Positions 8,543 through 17,452 of a stretch of DNA of 64,000 bases are shown in pieces (position 1 is the first letter of the stretch; each line of letters opens with the position of its first letter). The position numbers were made by a program, and so were the translations under genes. The stretch comes from Oxalobacter formigenes. GTDB taxonomy: Bacteria > Pseudomonadota > Gammaproteobacteria > Burkholderiales > Burkholderiaceae_D. The notes under the pieces are model-generated. The model was not told the origin of the DNA, did not search any database, and saw only the letters and a list, made by a program, of their open reading frames with translations. The stretch is from NCBI RefSeq assembly GCF_002127965.1, contig NZ_CP018787.1:1798001-1862000 (forward strand), written 5' to 3'.

Positions 8543-9475
8543 ATGTCCAATATTGCAAAAAGCGCGACCGATCTGATCGGCAATACCCCTCTTCTGGAAA
8601 TCTCCCGCTTCGGCAAACACGTCGATGCCGACGCTACAATTCTTGCCAAACTGGAGTACTTCAATCCGGCAGGGAGCGCCAAAGACCGTATTGCCAAAGC
8701 CATGATCGATGCCGCTGAAGCCGACGGCAAACTGATCCCCGGTTCCACCATCATCGAACCGACCTCCGGCAACACCGGCATTGCACTGGCTGCTGTCGGT
8801 GCCGCACGCGGTTACCGCGTCATCATTACCATGCCTGAAACCATGAGCGTCGAACGCCAGAAACTGATCCGCGGCTATGGCGCAGACCTCGTGTTGACCG
8901 AAGGCGCCAAAGGCATGAAAGGCGCGATCGAAAAAGCGCAGGAACTGGCCGCCACCATTCCGGGCGGCTTCGTGCCACTGCAATTCGCCAATCCGGCCAA
9001 CCCTGCCATCCACAAGGCGACCACCGGCCCTGAAATCTGGCGCGACACGGACGGCAAAGTCGATATTTTCGTCGCAGGCGTCGGCACTGGTGGCACGCTG
9101 ACCGGCGTTGGAAAATATCTGAAAGAACAGAACCCGGCCGTTCAGGTCGTCGCCATCGAACCGGCTGCTTCCCCTGTTCTGGCAGGCGGCAAACCGGGCC
9201 CGCACAAGATTCAGGGCATCGGCGCGGGTTTCATCCCTGAAGCGCTGGACGTCAACGTATTCGACGAAGTCATCGGAGTCCCGAATGATGCCGCTTTTGC
9301 GACCGCCAAAACGCTGGCTCATGCTGAAGGCGTACTGGTCGGCATTTCCTCCGGCGCGGCACTCTGGGCAGCATCCGAACTGGCGAAACGCCCTGAAAAC
9401 AGGGGCAAAACCATCGTCGTGCTGCTGGCCGACAATGGTGAACGCTACCTGTCAACCGATCTGTTTTCGAACTGA
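8543..9475 (+). CDS. cysK: Cysteine synthase (O-acetylserine sulfhydrylase)
   Basis: 310 residues. It makes L-cysteine from O-acetylserine and sulfide using PLP, in the cytoplasm. The PLP lysine is Lys47 in [10 protein letters not shown]. The substrate loop TSGNTGIA and the phosphate-binding glycine loop [15 protein letters not shown] are intact, as is the C-terminal GISSGA. The start has AAGGA six bases upstream. It lies between a Cys-rich leader ORF and a gene fusing two transsulfuration-type lyases, so the locus combines cysteine synthesis with thiol amino acid breakdown or interconversion. Confidence 0.93.
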   Translation: MSNIAKSATDLIGNTPLLEISRFGKHVDADATILAKLEYFNPAGSAKDRIAKAMIDAAEADGKLIPGSTIIEPTSGNTGIALAAVGAARGYRVIITMPETMSVERQKLIRGYGADLVLTEGAKGMKGAIEKAQELAATIPGGFVPLQFANPANPAIHKATTGPEIWRDTDGKVDIFVAGVGTGGTLTGVGKYLKEQNPAVQVVAIEPAASPVLAGGKPGPHKIQGIGAGFIPEALDVNVFDEVIGVPNDAAFATAKTLAHAEGVLVGISSGAALWAASELAKRPENRGKTIVVLLADNGERYLSTDLFSN

Positions 9476-9513
9476 TCCGGGCAAACAGAACAATAATGAA
9501 AAAGAGACGATCA

Positions 9514-11880
9514 ATGGAACTGGAAACCCTCTGTATCCATGGCGGACGGGCCGACACCGACAAAAGCGGTGCCATCTCGACGCCCATCTACCAGACCGCG
9601 ACTTTTGCCCATCCCGCACTGGGCAAAAGCACCGGATTCGACTACACCCGCGATTCCAACCCCACTCGTGACGCGCTGGAAGCAACCATGGCGGAACTGG
9701 AAGGCGGTGCGCAGGCGCTCGCCTTCACCTCCGGCATGGCAGCCGCCACGTGTCTGATGGAAATGTTCAAACAGGGTGACCATATCGTCGCCTCCGATGA
9801 CCTGTACGGTGGAACGTATCGTCTCTTCAACCAGATATCACTTAAAAACGGGCTGACTTTCGACTGGGCCGATACCACCGATCCGGCTAAAGTCGACGCC
9901 CTGATCAGGCCGGAAACGAAAGCGATCTTCATCGAAACGCCGACCAATCCGCTGATGCACGTGACCGATATCCGGGCCATCGCGCGAATCGCGCGCAAAA
10001 ACCATATCCTCTTAATCGTCGACAACACTTTCCTGTCGCCTGTATTTTTGCGTCCCATCGAACTCGGTGCCGACATCGTTTTGCACAGCGCCAGCAAATA
10101 TCTGGCCGGACACAACGATACGCTGGCAGGCATTCTTGTCTGCGACTCGGATATCATCGCCGATCGCCTGCGCTACCTGCGCCTGACGACCGGCGCGGCA
10201 CTCGCGCCATTCGACAGCTGGCTCGTTTCCCGCGGCCTGAAAACCCTGTCGGTGCGCCTGAAAAAACAGGAAGAATCCGCCCGCCAGATTGCCGGATGGC
10301 TCGCCGCCTGCCCGAAAATCGGAAAAGTCTATTACCCCGGGCTGCCGTCCCATAAAGGGCACGGCATTTCCCTCAAACAATCCTCCGGCTTCGGCGGCAT
10401 GATTTCCTTTGAAGTTGCAGAAGGAGCCGGTGGCGAAGGCCTTGTCAGAAACATCCTCGAACGCGTCAAACTGATCCAGTTCGCCGAAAGCCTTGGCGGA
10501 ACGGAAACCCTGATCACTTACCCGACAACGCAGACACACGCCGCCATTCCGGAAGAAGAACGCAACGCGCGCGGCATTACCAATCGCCTTTTGCGCCTGT
10601 CAGTCGGACTTGAAAACGCCTGTGACCTGATCGCCGACCTGGCGCAGGCAATGGACGTCGATACCCCATCGACGTGCCCGTGCGCCAGCTGTTTTTCCCC
10701 TTACAACTTCGATGAAGTCATCGACCGAACCGGTACCGGCTCGCTCAAACACGACTTTGCCGAAGAACGCGGCAAACCGAAAGACGTATTGCCGATGTGG
10801 GTCGCCGACATGGACTTCCGCTGTCCCCCAGCCGTGACCGCCGCGCTGCAGAAAATGGTCGATCATGCCATCTACGGCTACAGCGAACCGAAATCCGGTT
10901 ACTTCGAAGCCGTGCAAAGCTGGTTCTCGCGCCGTCATCACTGGGACGTCAAAAAAGAATGGCTCGTCAAGACGCCGGGCATCGTCTTCGCCATCTGTGC
11001 CGCCATCCGCGCATTGACCAAGGAAGGCGACGCCGTCATGATCCAGCCGCCGGTCTATTACCCGTTTGCCGCCTCGATCCGCGACAACCACCGCCAGCTC
11101 GTCAATAACGAACTCGTCTTGCGTGACGGACGTTACACCATCGACTTCGACGACTTCGAACGCAAGATCATCGAGAAAAAAGTGCGCCTCTTCATCCTCT
11201 GCAACCCGGCCAACCCGGTCGGACGCGTCTGGACGAGAGAAGAGCTGACCACGATGGCTGACATCTGTCTTGCGCACAACGTCGCCATCGTTTCCGACGA
11301 AATCCACGCCGACTTTACCTTCCCGGGGCATACCTATACCCCGTTCGGCTCGCTTGGCGAAAAATATTTGCAGGAAGCCATTATCTGCACCGCCCCGTCC
11401 AAAACCTTCAACATCGCGGGATTGCAGGTGTCGAACATTTTCATCGCCAACGAGGCATGGCGGCGCAAATTCACAAGCGAACTCGACGCAAGCGGCGTTT
11501 CCCAGATGAACACCGCCGGACTCGTCGCGGCACAGGCCGCATATGAAGAAGGCGAAGAGTGGTTGAACGCCCTGCTCGCCTACCTGACAGACAACCTGAA
11601 CCTGCTGCGGACATTCCTTGCCGAGCGCCTGCCACAGGTTAAACTGATCGAACCCGAAGGCACCTACCTGCCCTGGCTGGACTTTTCCGCCACCGGCATG
11701 AAAGGCAAAAAGCTGGACAATTTCATCATCAAGAAAGCCCGGCTCTGGCTGGACGACGGTGAAATCTTCGGCCCCGGCGGTGAAGGCTTCCAGCGCATCA
11801 ACATCGCCTGTCCGAAAGCGACCCTGAAACAGGCGCTGGAACAGCTGGCTGAAGCGCTGGAGAAACAGGCTAAAAAGTAG
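9514..11880 (+). CDS. Fused PLP enzymes: cystathionine gamma-lyase/synthase type plus MalY/PatB-type C-S lyase
   Basis: About 788 residues from ATG 9514, preferred because AAGAGA lies before it; ATG 9496 has no ribosome site. Residues 1 to ~385 are a Cys/Met-metabolism PLP enzyme (CIHGG start, PLP Lys near 195 in SASKYLAGHND, C-terminal SVGLE). After a short Cys-containing linker, residues ~400-788 are a MalY/PatB cystathionine beta-lyase of the aminotransferase I class (YNFDEVIDRTGT start, MWVADMDF, SDEIHADF, PLP Lys near 630 in APSKTFNIAG). Both halves are full length with their lysines. Normally these are separate genes. It could carry out gamma and beta C-S chemistry on cystathionine or related substrates. 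A strong terminator follows. Confidence 0.88.
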   Translation: MELETLCIHGGRADTDKSGAISTPIYQTATFAHPALGKSTGFDYTRDSNPTRDALEATMAELEGGAQALAFTSGMAAATCLMEMFKQGDHIVASDDLYGGTYRLFNQISLKNGLTFDWADTTDPAKVDALIRPETKAIFIETPTNPLMHVTDIRAIARIARKNHILLIVDNTFLSPVFLRPIELGADIVLHSASKYLAGHNDTLAGILVCDSDIIADRLRYLRLTTGAALAPFDSWLVSRGLKTLSVRLKKQEESARQIAGWLAACPKIGKVYYPGLPSHKGHGISLKQSSGFGGMISFEVAEGAGGEGLVRNILERVKLIQFAESLGGTETLITYPTTQTHAAIPEEERNARGITNRLLRLSVGLENACDLIADLAQAMDVDTPSTCPCASCFSPYNFDEVIDRTGTGSLKHDFAEERGKPKDVLPMWVADMDFRCPPAVTAALQKMVDHAIYGYSEPKSGYFEAVQSWFSRRHHWDVKKEWLVKTPGIVFAICAAIRALTKEGDAVMIQPPVYYPFAASIRDNHRQLVNNELVLRDGRYTIDFDDFERKIIEKKVRLFILCNPANPVGRVWTREELTTMADICLAHNVAIVSDEIHADFTFPGHTYTPFGSLGEKYLQEAIICTAPSKTFNIAGLQVSNIFIANEAWRRKFTSELDASGVSQMNTAGLVAAQAAYEEGEEWLNALLAYLTDNLNLLRTFLAERLPQVKLIEPEGTYLPWLDFSATGMKGKKLDNFIIKKARLWLDDGEIFGPGGEGFQRINIACPKATLKQALEQLAEALEKQAKK

Positions 11881-11896
11881 TTTCTCTCCTTTCCGG

Positions 11897-11933
11897 AAAT
11901 CCGTCAGCATTGAACAGGCTGGCGGATTTTTTT
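11897..11933 (+). terminator. Rho-independent terminator of the cysK operon
   Basis: Twelve-base arms AAATCCGTCAGC / GCTGGCGGATTT (one G-T pair) with a 9-nt loop, ending in a run of seven T. It starts 17 bases after the stop codon of the PLP fusion. Confidence 0.85.
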
Positions 11934-12066
11934 GCCTCTTTTCCATCTTCATCACGGCTTGCCCCCAAAGATACATGCCGACAACATCACGTTCCGTACC
12001 ATAGCTGACCGAAGAGTATTTATCCTGTATAAGTAAAAGAGACGGGCGACTTGCGCCCATTTATCG

Positions 12067-12140
12067 GGTCTTTCCTTTGGGAAGGCCTTTTTTATTTCTG
12101 AAGCCTTCCCTCATCACCTCATGAGCCGGAAGGCTTTTTT
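12067..12140 (+). promoter_or_regulatory. Leader with two alternative terminator hairpins before the 12157 gene
   Basis: Four segments can pair in competing ways. A (12067-12075) pairs with B (12079-12087) and is followed by TTTTTT, a terminator shape. C (12101-12109) pairs perfectly over 9 bp with D (12128-12136) and is followed by TTTT, a second terminator shape. B can instead pair with C over 8 perfect bases (12079-12086 with 12103-12110), which would prevent both. A further GGGCG/CGCCC hairpin lies just upstream. The next start codon is 17 bases after the last T-run. This is the geometry of an attenuator, but tandem plain terminators are also possible. Confidence 0.5.
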
Positions 12141-12156
12141 ATGCACAGGAGAATTT

Positions 12157-13845
12157 ATGAGTGGAATAGAAGACTACTTCGGCGCTGCCGGAGACATGTA
12201 CTCAGGAAGCCAGGACCCCGAAGAGCAAAACCGTGCACTGAAACGTGAAACAGAGAGACGAAGGCGCGAACAGGAACGGGAACAGGCCAGAATATTGCGG
12301 GAACAACAGTCCGCGCAGGCCGAACTGCAAAAAAACCTCCAGAAAACGCCTCCCCAACCCGTTGACATCGACAACACCAAACCGGCCTCCATCGTCAAAA
12401 CCGACCCCGACGACCCGTACAAGGGACTGGATGCAAGCAGACGAAACGACATGCTCATGAATCGGTTTAGCGCAGGAAACGACCCCAAAAGCCCCCTTGG
12501 TCGCACCATGGAAGGACTGGAAAAAGACGACTACATCCATGGCTGGAAAAACAGGGTTGGAGGTATGACACAGGATCAGAAAGATATCAGTTTCATCCTG
12601 AACTCCAGACATGACCCGGTTTTCAGGCAATGGATCGAACTGGAAAGCCAGCTCAGACAAAAACAGCAGGAAGGAGCCCAAACACTGGAACTCCGGCTGG
12701 ATGATAAGGACAATCCGTCAAACGCTTATCGCACCCTTGAATACCGTCCCGAACGCGACGGGGTTCCGTCAATACAGAAGGCGATTCAATATGGCAATGC
12801 CCCGGTAAAGGTCGTGAAGGCGGATGACAATTTCCTTTCGCAGATCATGAGTGTGAATGTTCCACAAGATGAGAGCATGGGCCGCGCATACGACTACCTG
12901 AACGACAACGCCATCGCCCCGATGGAAGGAAACGAGTCATGGAAAAACAATCCCGTGGGGCATCCGGATTCGAGCTATGCCGAAGCGGAAAGACAGGCCG
13001 GGAAAGCGGTCACCGGGTACGTCAACAAGGCGATGGGCAGTGACAGCAAAATTCAGGGAGAAGATAAAAACCGTATTGTCGGACACCCTGACGAAAGCTA
13101 TGGCAATGCCATCGGGAGCGTCTCTGAAAACATGGGGATGAACAGTACCGTCACCGGAAAGGGGCGGGAAGTGGTGGGGCACCCGAACATGAGTTACTGG
13201 AGCAACTGGAATACCGAAGAAAGCCGGAACAAGCCTCTCGAAATCGTCACTGACGGGGTCAAGAAAGGCGCCAGCGATGCGCAAATCCTGTTCCTTTCAG
13301 GTTCGGTTGTCGTCGGGAAAACCTTGTACGACCTTTTCGGGGGCGATCCGACATCTCTTCAGAAAACACAGAAATGGCTCGATGACTGCCAGCTTGAAGC
13401 ACAAAAAAGGAAACCGCTTGAACTGAAAGAAATCTATGTAAAAGGCGATCCTGAAAAGACCATGCAAAACGTGACCCGATATATGTATCAGGAACTGGGG
13501 AACCAGCTGGTCAAGGTACCGGCATATTTCTTTCTGGGAAAACTGGAGTCGATTGCCCAGTTGACAGGTGTTTCAACCGCGGTCATGACCGCACAGCTTC
13601 ATGCCGATTTTCGAAAGGAAACGGGGGAAAGCCATGTCGGAGAATCGGTGATGTACGCTGTGCCGCTTGGCCTGCTGAGCGGGATGCTCTGGCCAATCAG
13701 GGATGCGATCAAATTCAAGGGACCCAAGGAAGCCATGGACTATGTGGCATCGATGGTTTCCAGTGTCGCTGTGCATAAGGTTCGGGATGTCAGCAAGGAT
13801 ATGGCTGTTAATAGATTTACAGAGAATAATCAAAGAAAAGATTGA
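12157..13845 (+). CDS. Large protein of unknown function, upstream partner of a Sel1 protein
   Basis: About 562 residues from ATG 12157 (AGGAG six bases upstream). I do not recognise the family. Visible parts: a Gly/Asp start (DYFGAAGDMYSG), a highly charged Arg/Glu coiled-coil-like stretch (about 25-65), a soluble middle, three spaced copies of VGHP(D/N)xSY (about 265-350), and a C-terminal part with hydrophobic or amphipathic helices (LFLSGSVVVGKTLYDLF and AVPLGLLSGMLWPI). There is no signal peptide. The gene at 37850-39361 has a similar layout and is also followed by a Sel1 gene. That pairing suggests an effector with immunity partner, or a phage-derived structural or ejected protein; neither is proven. 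Confidence 0.75.
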   Translation: MSGIEDYFGAAGDMYSGSQDPEEQNRALKRETERRRREQEREQARILREQQSAQAELQKNLQKTPPQPVDIDNTKPASIVKTDPDDPYKGLDASRRNDMLMNRFSAGNDPKSPLGRTMEGLEKDDYIHGWKNRVGGMTQDQKDISFILNSRHDPVFRQWIELESQLRQKQQEGAQTLELRLDDKDNPSNAYRTLEYRPERDGVPSIQKAIQYGNAPVKVVKADDNFLSQIMSVNVPQDESMGRAYDYLNDNAIAPMEGNESWKNNPVGHPDSSYAEAERQAGKAVTGYVNKAMGSDSKIQGEDKNRIVGHPDESYGNAIGSVSENMGMNSTVTGKGREVVGHPNMSYWSNWNTEESRNKPLEIVTDGVKKGASDAQILFLSGSVVVGKTLYDLFGGDPTSLQKTQKWLDDCQLEAQKRKPLELKEIYVKGDPEKTMQNVTRYMYQELGNQLVKVPAYFFLGKLESIAQLTGVSTAVMTAQLHADFRKETGESHVGESVMYAVPLGLLSGMLWPIRDAIKFKGPKEAMDYVASMVSSVAVHKVRDVSKDMAVNRFTENNQRKD

Positions 13846-13927
13846 TAAAAAACGTGGAGTCGATTTATTCTTGACCATAATGGATGAGCTTTAACATAAT
13901 GTGACAAGCTCATCCATTCTTATTATT

Positions 13928-14803
13928 ATGAAACGATTTTGTAAAGCACTTTTCCTCTCACTCCTGATGCTTGTAGGTATACATGCTCTGGCTGATAACG
14001 TTACTGAAGGTAACCGGCTTTATAGGGCAAAACAATATGAAGAGGCGATGAGCTTTTTCATGAAGCTGGATGCGCAGAAAAGTCCGGAAATCATGAATCG
14101 TATCGGTTTCATGTATGACGCTGGTCGGGGGGTGGAAAGAAACGGGAATATTGCTTTTCAATGGTATCGCAAGGCAGCTGAAACAGGATTGGCAAAAGCT
14201 CAATACAATCTGGGATTATGCTTTCAAAATGGAATTGGTGTTAAAAAAGATATCAACGAAGCCATAAAATGGTATCTCAAGGCCGCAGAACAGGGATATC
14301 CCGATGCGGAATCCAAAATGGGTTATCTGACCGTAACCGGGAAAGGCGTCAAACAGGATTTCAAACAGGCCATGCAATGGTACCGGCGTGCTGTAGAGCA
14401 TGGCAACATACATGCCATCCCGGAGCTCGGTATCATGTATGAGGAAGGTCTTGGCGTCAAAAAGGACAAGACCCATGCTGTCCAGTATTACATTATGGGG
14501 GCGGAAAAAGGAAACGTCCGGGCACAGTTTTTGCTGGCGGAAGCCTACCGTTACGGCCGGGGCATCAAAAACGACGATGAGCGTTCGCTCTACTGGTACA
14601 AGAAGGCGGCGGAAAACGGCAGTGCCGATGCCTACGATGCGTTAGGCAGCGTGTATGCCAACGAACAGCTGGGGCAGAAAAAGGACAGGAAAAAAGCCGG
14701 GGAAATGGTGGAAAAAGCCATTGAAATCCGCAAGCAGAATGGAGAGGGCGATCCCGATGCCAGACGCCGCCTGAAGTTTTTCGGGGTGAAGCTGGATGAT
14801 TAG
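13928..14803 (+). CDS. Exported Sel1-repeat protein, candidate immunity partner
   Basis: 291 residues from ATG 13928, which gives a clean signal peptide (MKRFCK, hydrophobic core, cleavage near HALA). Six or seven Sel1 repeats follow with motifs such as FQWYRKAAETG and GLCFQNGIGV. The gene starts 82 bp after the 12157 gene and is on the same strand. The order large protein then Sel1 protein is repeated at 37850/39409 and 40398/40838. Sel1-repeat proteins are known as periplasmic immunity proteins of some secreted lipase effectors, so a protective role is plausible but inferred. The stop TAG is followed in the same frame by a further Sel1 segment. Confidence 0.8.
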   Translation: MKRFCKALFLSLLMLVGIHALADNVTEGNRLYRAKQYEEAMSFFMKLDAQKSPEIMNRIGFMYDAGRGVERNGNIAFQWYRKAAETGLAKAQYNLGLCFQNGIGVKKDINEAIKWYLKAAEQGYPDAESKMGYLTVTGKGVKQDFKQAMQWYRRAVEHGNIHAIPELGIMYEEGLGVKKDKTHAVQYYIMGAEKGNVRAQFLLAEAYRYGRGIKNDDERSLYWYKKAAENGSADAYDALGSVYANEQLGQKKDRKKAGEMVEKAIEIRKQNGEGDPDARRRLKFFGVKLDD

Positions 14804-15058
14804 CTTGCTCAAAAAGGAGAAGCCAAAGCGCAAAGTCTGTTGGGAACATCTTATGAATTCGGGACTGGCATCACCAAAGATAACGAAAAAGCGCTCTACT
14901 GGTACAAGGAAGCCGCCAGAAATGGCAATATCAATGCCATGAAAGAACTGGGTTCCATCTATGCCAAAGGTCGGCTCGGCCTCCAACCAGACCCGCAGGA
15001 AGCCCGGCGGTGGAATGACATGGCTGAAAAAGCCGAAAAAAAAATGACGTCTTTTTGA
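14804..15058 (+). pseudogene. Sel1-repeat remnant
   Basis: Directly after the TAG of the previous gene and in its frame, 84 codons encode two Sel1 repeats (LLGTSYEFGTGI, KALYWYKEAARNGN, ELGSIYAKGRLG) and then TGA. It has no signal peptide and no good start codon; only a TTG at 14840 could serve. It resembles the last repeats of the upstream gene, so it is the 3' end of a lost second Sel1 gene or a C-terminal duplication cut off by a stop. Confidence 0.65.
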
Positions 15059-15081
15059 AAGAACCCGATTCCCGCTGAAGA

Positions 15082-15684
15082 TCACTCGTACTGTTCCAGC
15101 ACGATATTTAACCTTTCCTTCAGAAAATCCCCGAAATCGCACTTGAAGCGCACATGTTTTCTCTTCAGGTTGGCGAACAACCGGGAAAGCGTTTCCTCAT
15201 TGATTTTGAAAGGCAGCTTGCCCTTTTTGTAATGTTCGAAACACGACACCTTGAACAGCGGCAGGTAAACGGCTGAACACATCGGCTCTGAAAAATGATG
15301 GTGTTCCTCGCAAACCTTCTGCCATTTGAACATCGATTTCCTGTCCATGTGCAGCGCCAGAAAATCCTCGAAATTCATCCTTGAAAACATGAAGTCCGGT
15401 ATCACCGGCGGCTTGTTGTCGTACAGCCTTTTCTGGCTGTCCAGGTAAATGTCCTTGTCCACCCAGATCACGATCTCGGCGTTTTTCATCTGCCGCCGGA
15501 TATCGCGGTACCGGTTCACCGCCGCCTTGTAGGCCCCCGTACCGATGACCTGCCCCGAGAACGCGAGCGGGATATGATTGGCCCGGAAAAAACGGTTCAG
15601 TTCCTGCAAATACACGTATTCGGACGAGCCTTCGCAGATAACGATAACCGTTTCAACCATGTGATGACGTTTCGTCTTGTTCAT
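15082..15684 (-). CDS. RloB-family (Toprim-like) protein of a two-gene defence pair
   Basis: 200 residues. The acidic motifs expected for a Toprim-like RloB fold are visible: CEGSSEYVYL (about 17-26) and WVDKDIY (about 74-80). It starts 7 bases after the stop of the AAA ATPase gene and is surely co-transcribed. RloB-type proteins next to an AAA15/AAA21 ATPase form the AbiL-like abortive infection pair. In that model the ATPase senses infection and the Toprim-like protein acts as nuclease effector. The role is inferred from family and pairing. ATG at 15660 is a possible shorter start. Confidence 0.75.
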   Translation of the reverse strand: MNKTKRHHMVETVIVICEGSSEYVYLQELNRFFRANHIPLAFSGQVIGTGAYKAAVNRYRDIRRQMKNAEIVIWVDKDIYLDSQKRLYDNKPPVIPDFMFSRMNFEDFLALHMDRKSMFKWQKVCEEHHHFSEPMCSAVYLPLFKVSCFEHYKKGKLPFKINEETLSRLFANLKRKHVRFKCDFGDFLKERLNIVLEQYE

Positions 15685-15691
15685 ATATTCA

Positions 15692-17011
15692 TCATATATA
15701 AGGGAACGGAATGCCTGAAAAACTGCCCGTCAGATATTGTTTTCTGAAATTCTCGATATTGGAAACGCCCCTGAAGTCTGAAATCCGCGACATGGCAGAC
15801 CCCTTTTCCAGCGTCTTGCTGATGATTCCCACCTCGGAAACCCGGAGCAGGTTCGCATCGAGAATGTCCGTATTGTGAACCGTGAAAATGAGCTGGGCCC
15901 CTTTCCCGTTGTAGCGCCTGTCCTTGAACAGGCGCACCAGTTCGATCAGCAAAAGCGGATGCAAAGACCTGTCCAGTTCGTCGATCGCAACCACTCCGCC
16001 GGATTCCAGTGCCGCCAGAAAAACGCCCAGCAAACCGGCCACAATCTGTGTCCCGGACGATTCTTCAGTACGGAAATCGAATTCGACTTCCTTCCCTTCG
16101 ACATCTTCATGGAAGGAGCGGATACGGTCCCGGTTCAGGATAATGTTCTCGCCCTCTTTTTCGAAACTCGTCAGGCGTTTTAAAAAATCCGGTTCCACAT
16201 CCAGATACGTCCGCTCGTGCGGATCGCGTTCCAGCCGCTTGCGGCGGCGGTCGAGTTCCATCCTGACAATATGGATATCAAGGCTTTCCAGCAGTTCGGT
16301 AATCTTTGTGAAAGCGGTCTTCAGGGGATCGGGGTCATTCATTTTTTCCAGAACGGCCGCCAGCCGGTCGACTCCCCGCGAAAGATGAATCCCGTTTTCG
16401 CTGAAAACGGCGACATCTTCATGAAGATATCCGTAAACCGACGTCACCAGCGAATTCAGTCCCGGATAACGCGATCCGATCACCGAAAGAAATGTCCGTG
16501 TCTGTTTTTTCTGTGGCGTACTGCACTCGACGCGGAAAATCTCGTCCAGCCTGTCGGCCGGATAGGATGCCGTTGCCACAGCACCGAAAACGCACCGTCC
16601 GCGGTCAATCGAGAACAGCAGCGTTCCATCTGCCTTCAACGTCTCTTTCAGCACCTCGTCACGGTCGTATTCAAGCAAATAGACGAATTCCTTGCCGCCG
16701 ATGACAAAACCCGCCTCGAAAATCGTCGACAGGTTTCCGTGATGCAGTTTGTCCGGCTGGTATTTGCCCCCGATATCGGAAATGGCGCAATCCCTGAAGA
16801 CCCCCATCGCCATCAGCACATTCGATTTTCCCGAGGCGTTCGATCCGTACAGGGCGAGCGCCGGGACCAGCCGTTCCCCTTTTTTGGGTTCAGAGAAAAA
16901 AACGATATCCGATTCCTTAAAACCCGGAGGCGCTTTTTTTTCGGCGAAAGAAAAATTCACCTTCAAGTCGAGAATGGAGCGGAAATTGTGAATCCTGAAA
17001 AAAGAGAACAC
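15692..17011 (-). CDS. AAA-family ATPase (RloA/AbiLi-like)
   Basis: 439 residues. It begins with the typical OLD/AAA15 opening FRIHNFRSILDL, followed by Walker A GSNASGKS (residues 56-63). Late in the protein are the signature region SSGTQ, Walker B VVAIDELDRSLHP, and the H-loop TVHNTDIL. The middle (about 100-290) is the charged insertion usual in this family. It forms a two-gene operon with the RloB-like gene. The pair fits AbiL-type phage defence. PARIS (AriA/AriB) has the same logic, but its second gene is a DUF4435 protein, which is not what is seen here. Confidence 0.8.
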   Translation of the reverse strand: MFSFFRIHNFRSILDLKVNFSFAEKKAPPGFKESDIVFFSEPKKGERLVPALALYGSNASGKSNVLMAMGVFRDCAISDIGGKYQPDKLHHGNLSTIFEAGFVIGGKEFVYLLEYDRDEVLKETLKADGTLLFSIDRGRCVFGAVATASYPADRLDEIFRVECSTPQKKQTRTFLSVIGSRYPGLNSLVTSVYGYLHEDVAVFSENGIHLSRGVDRLAAVLEKMNDPDPLKTAFTKITELLESLDIHIVRMELDRRRKRLERDPHERTYLDVEPDFLKRLTSFEKEGENIILNRDRIRSFHEDVEGKEVEFDFRTEESSGTQIVAGLLGVFLAALESGGVVAIDELDRSLHPLLLIELVRLFKDRRYNGKGAQLIFTVHNTDILDANLLRVSEVGIISKTLEKGSAMSRISDFRGVSNIENFRKQYLTGSFSGIPFPYI

Positions 17012-17380
17012 GAAACACTCCTTTCAAAAGCCTGGGCAAAAGAAAAAAAAGGTCAAATGACGGATTCAGTATACCGCATGAAAATCCCCGACAGACCATA
17101 AAATCGATTCCATTTGCTTCATGTCGCCCTTGAAAACGGCACTCAGGCGACTTTTGCCGTTTTCTCTCCGGACGCTAGCATAAACAGCCGCGTCCATTCT
17201 TCAATAAAACGGAACAGTGAATCCCTTTTTGCCTGCTTTGTCCGAATAATTCTATTCAATACAATGAATCGATCATCCGGGGGTTAACGGATAGATTGCC
17301 GGGCAACGAAAGGGAGAGATGTTTTAATTTTGCTGTCCGATCCAGCCCCCGGAATGATTACCTTACGCTTACCAGTGAAA
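17012..17380. other. Intergenic region upstream of the ATPase/RloB pair
   Basis: About 370 bp with no convincing gene. It must hold the minus-strand promoter of the ATPase gene. The plus strand leads into an orphan terminator at 17381, so a short plus-strand transcript may lie in its right half. Confidence 0.4.
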
Positions 17381-17407
17381 AAGTCCCCGATCTTTCGGGG
17401 CTTTTTT
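17381..17407 (+). terminator. Orphan terminator hairpin
   Basis: CCCCGA / TCGGGG stem extended by AAG / CTT with one bulged base, followed by six T. No protein gene ends here, so it may close a small RNA transcribed from about 17280. Confidence 0.6.
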
Positions 17408-17452
17408 ATTTCTGCACCAGAGACAGGCTTCACATCCAGTCACTCGTGAATG

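Noticed and set aside
10600-12060. Long minus-strand ORF opposite the PLP fusion
   Set aside because: Antisense shadow caused by GC-rich codon bias; it runs through the terminator at 11897.
15082-17011. PARIS (AriA/AriB) system
   Set aside because: The ATPase could fit, but the second protein shows RloB-type motifs rather than the DUF4435 type.
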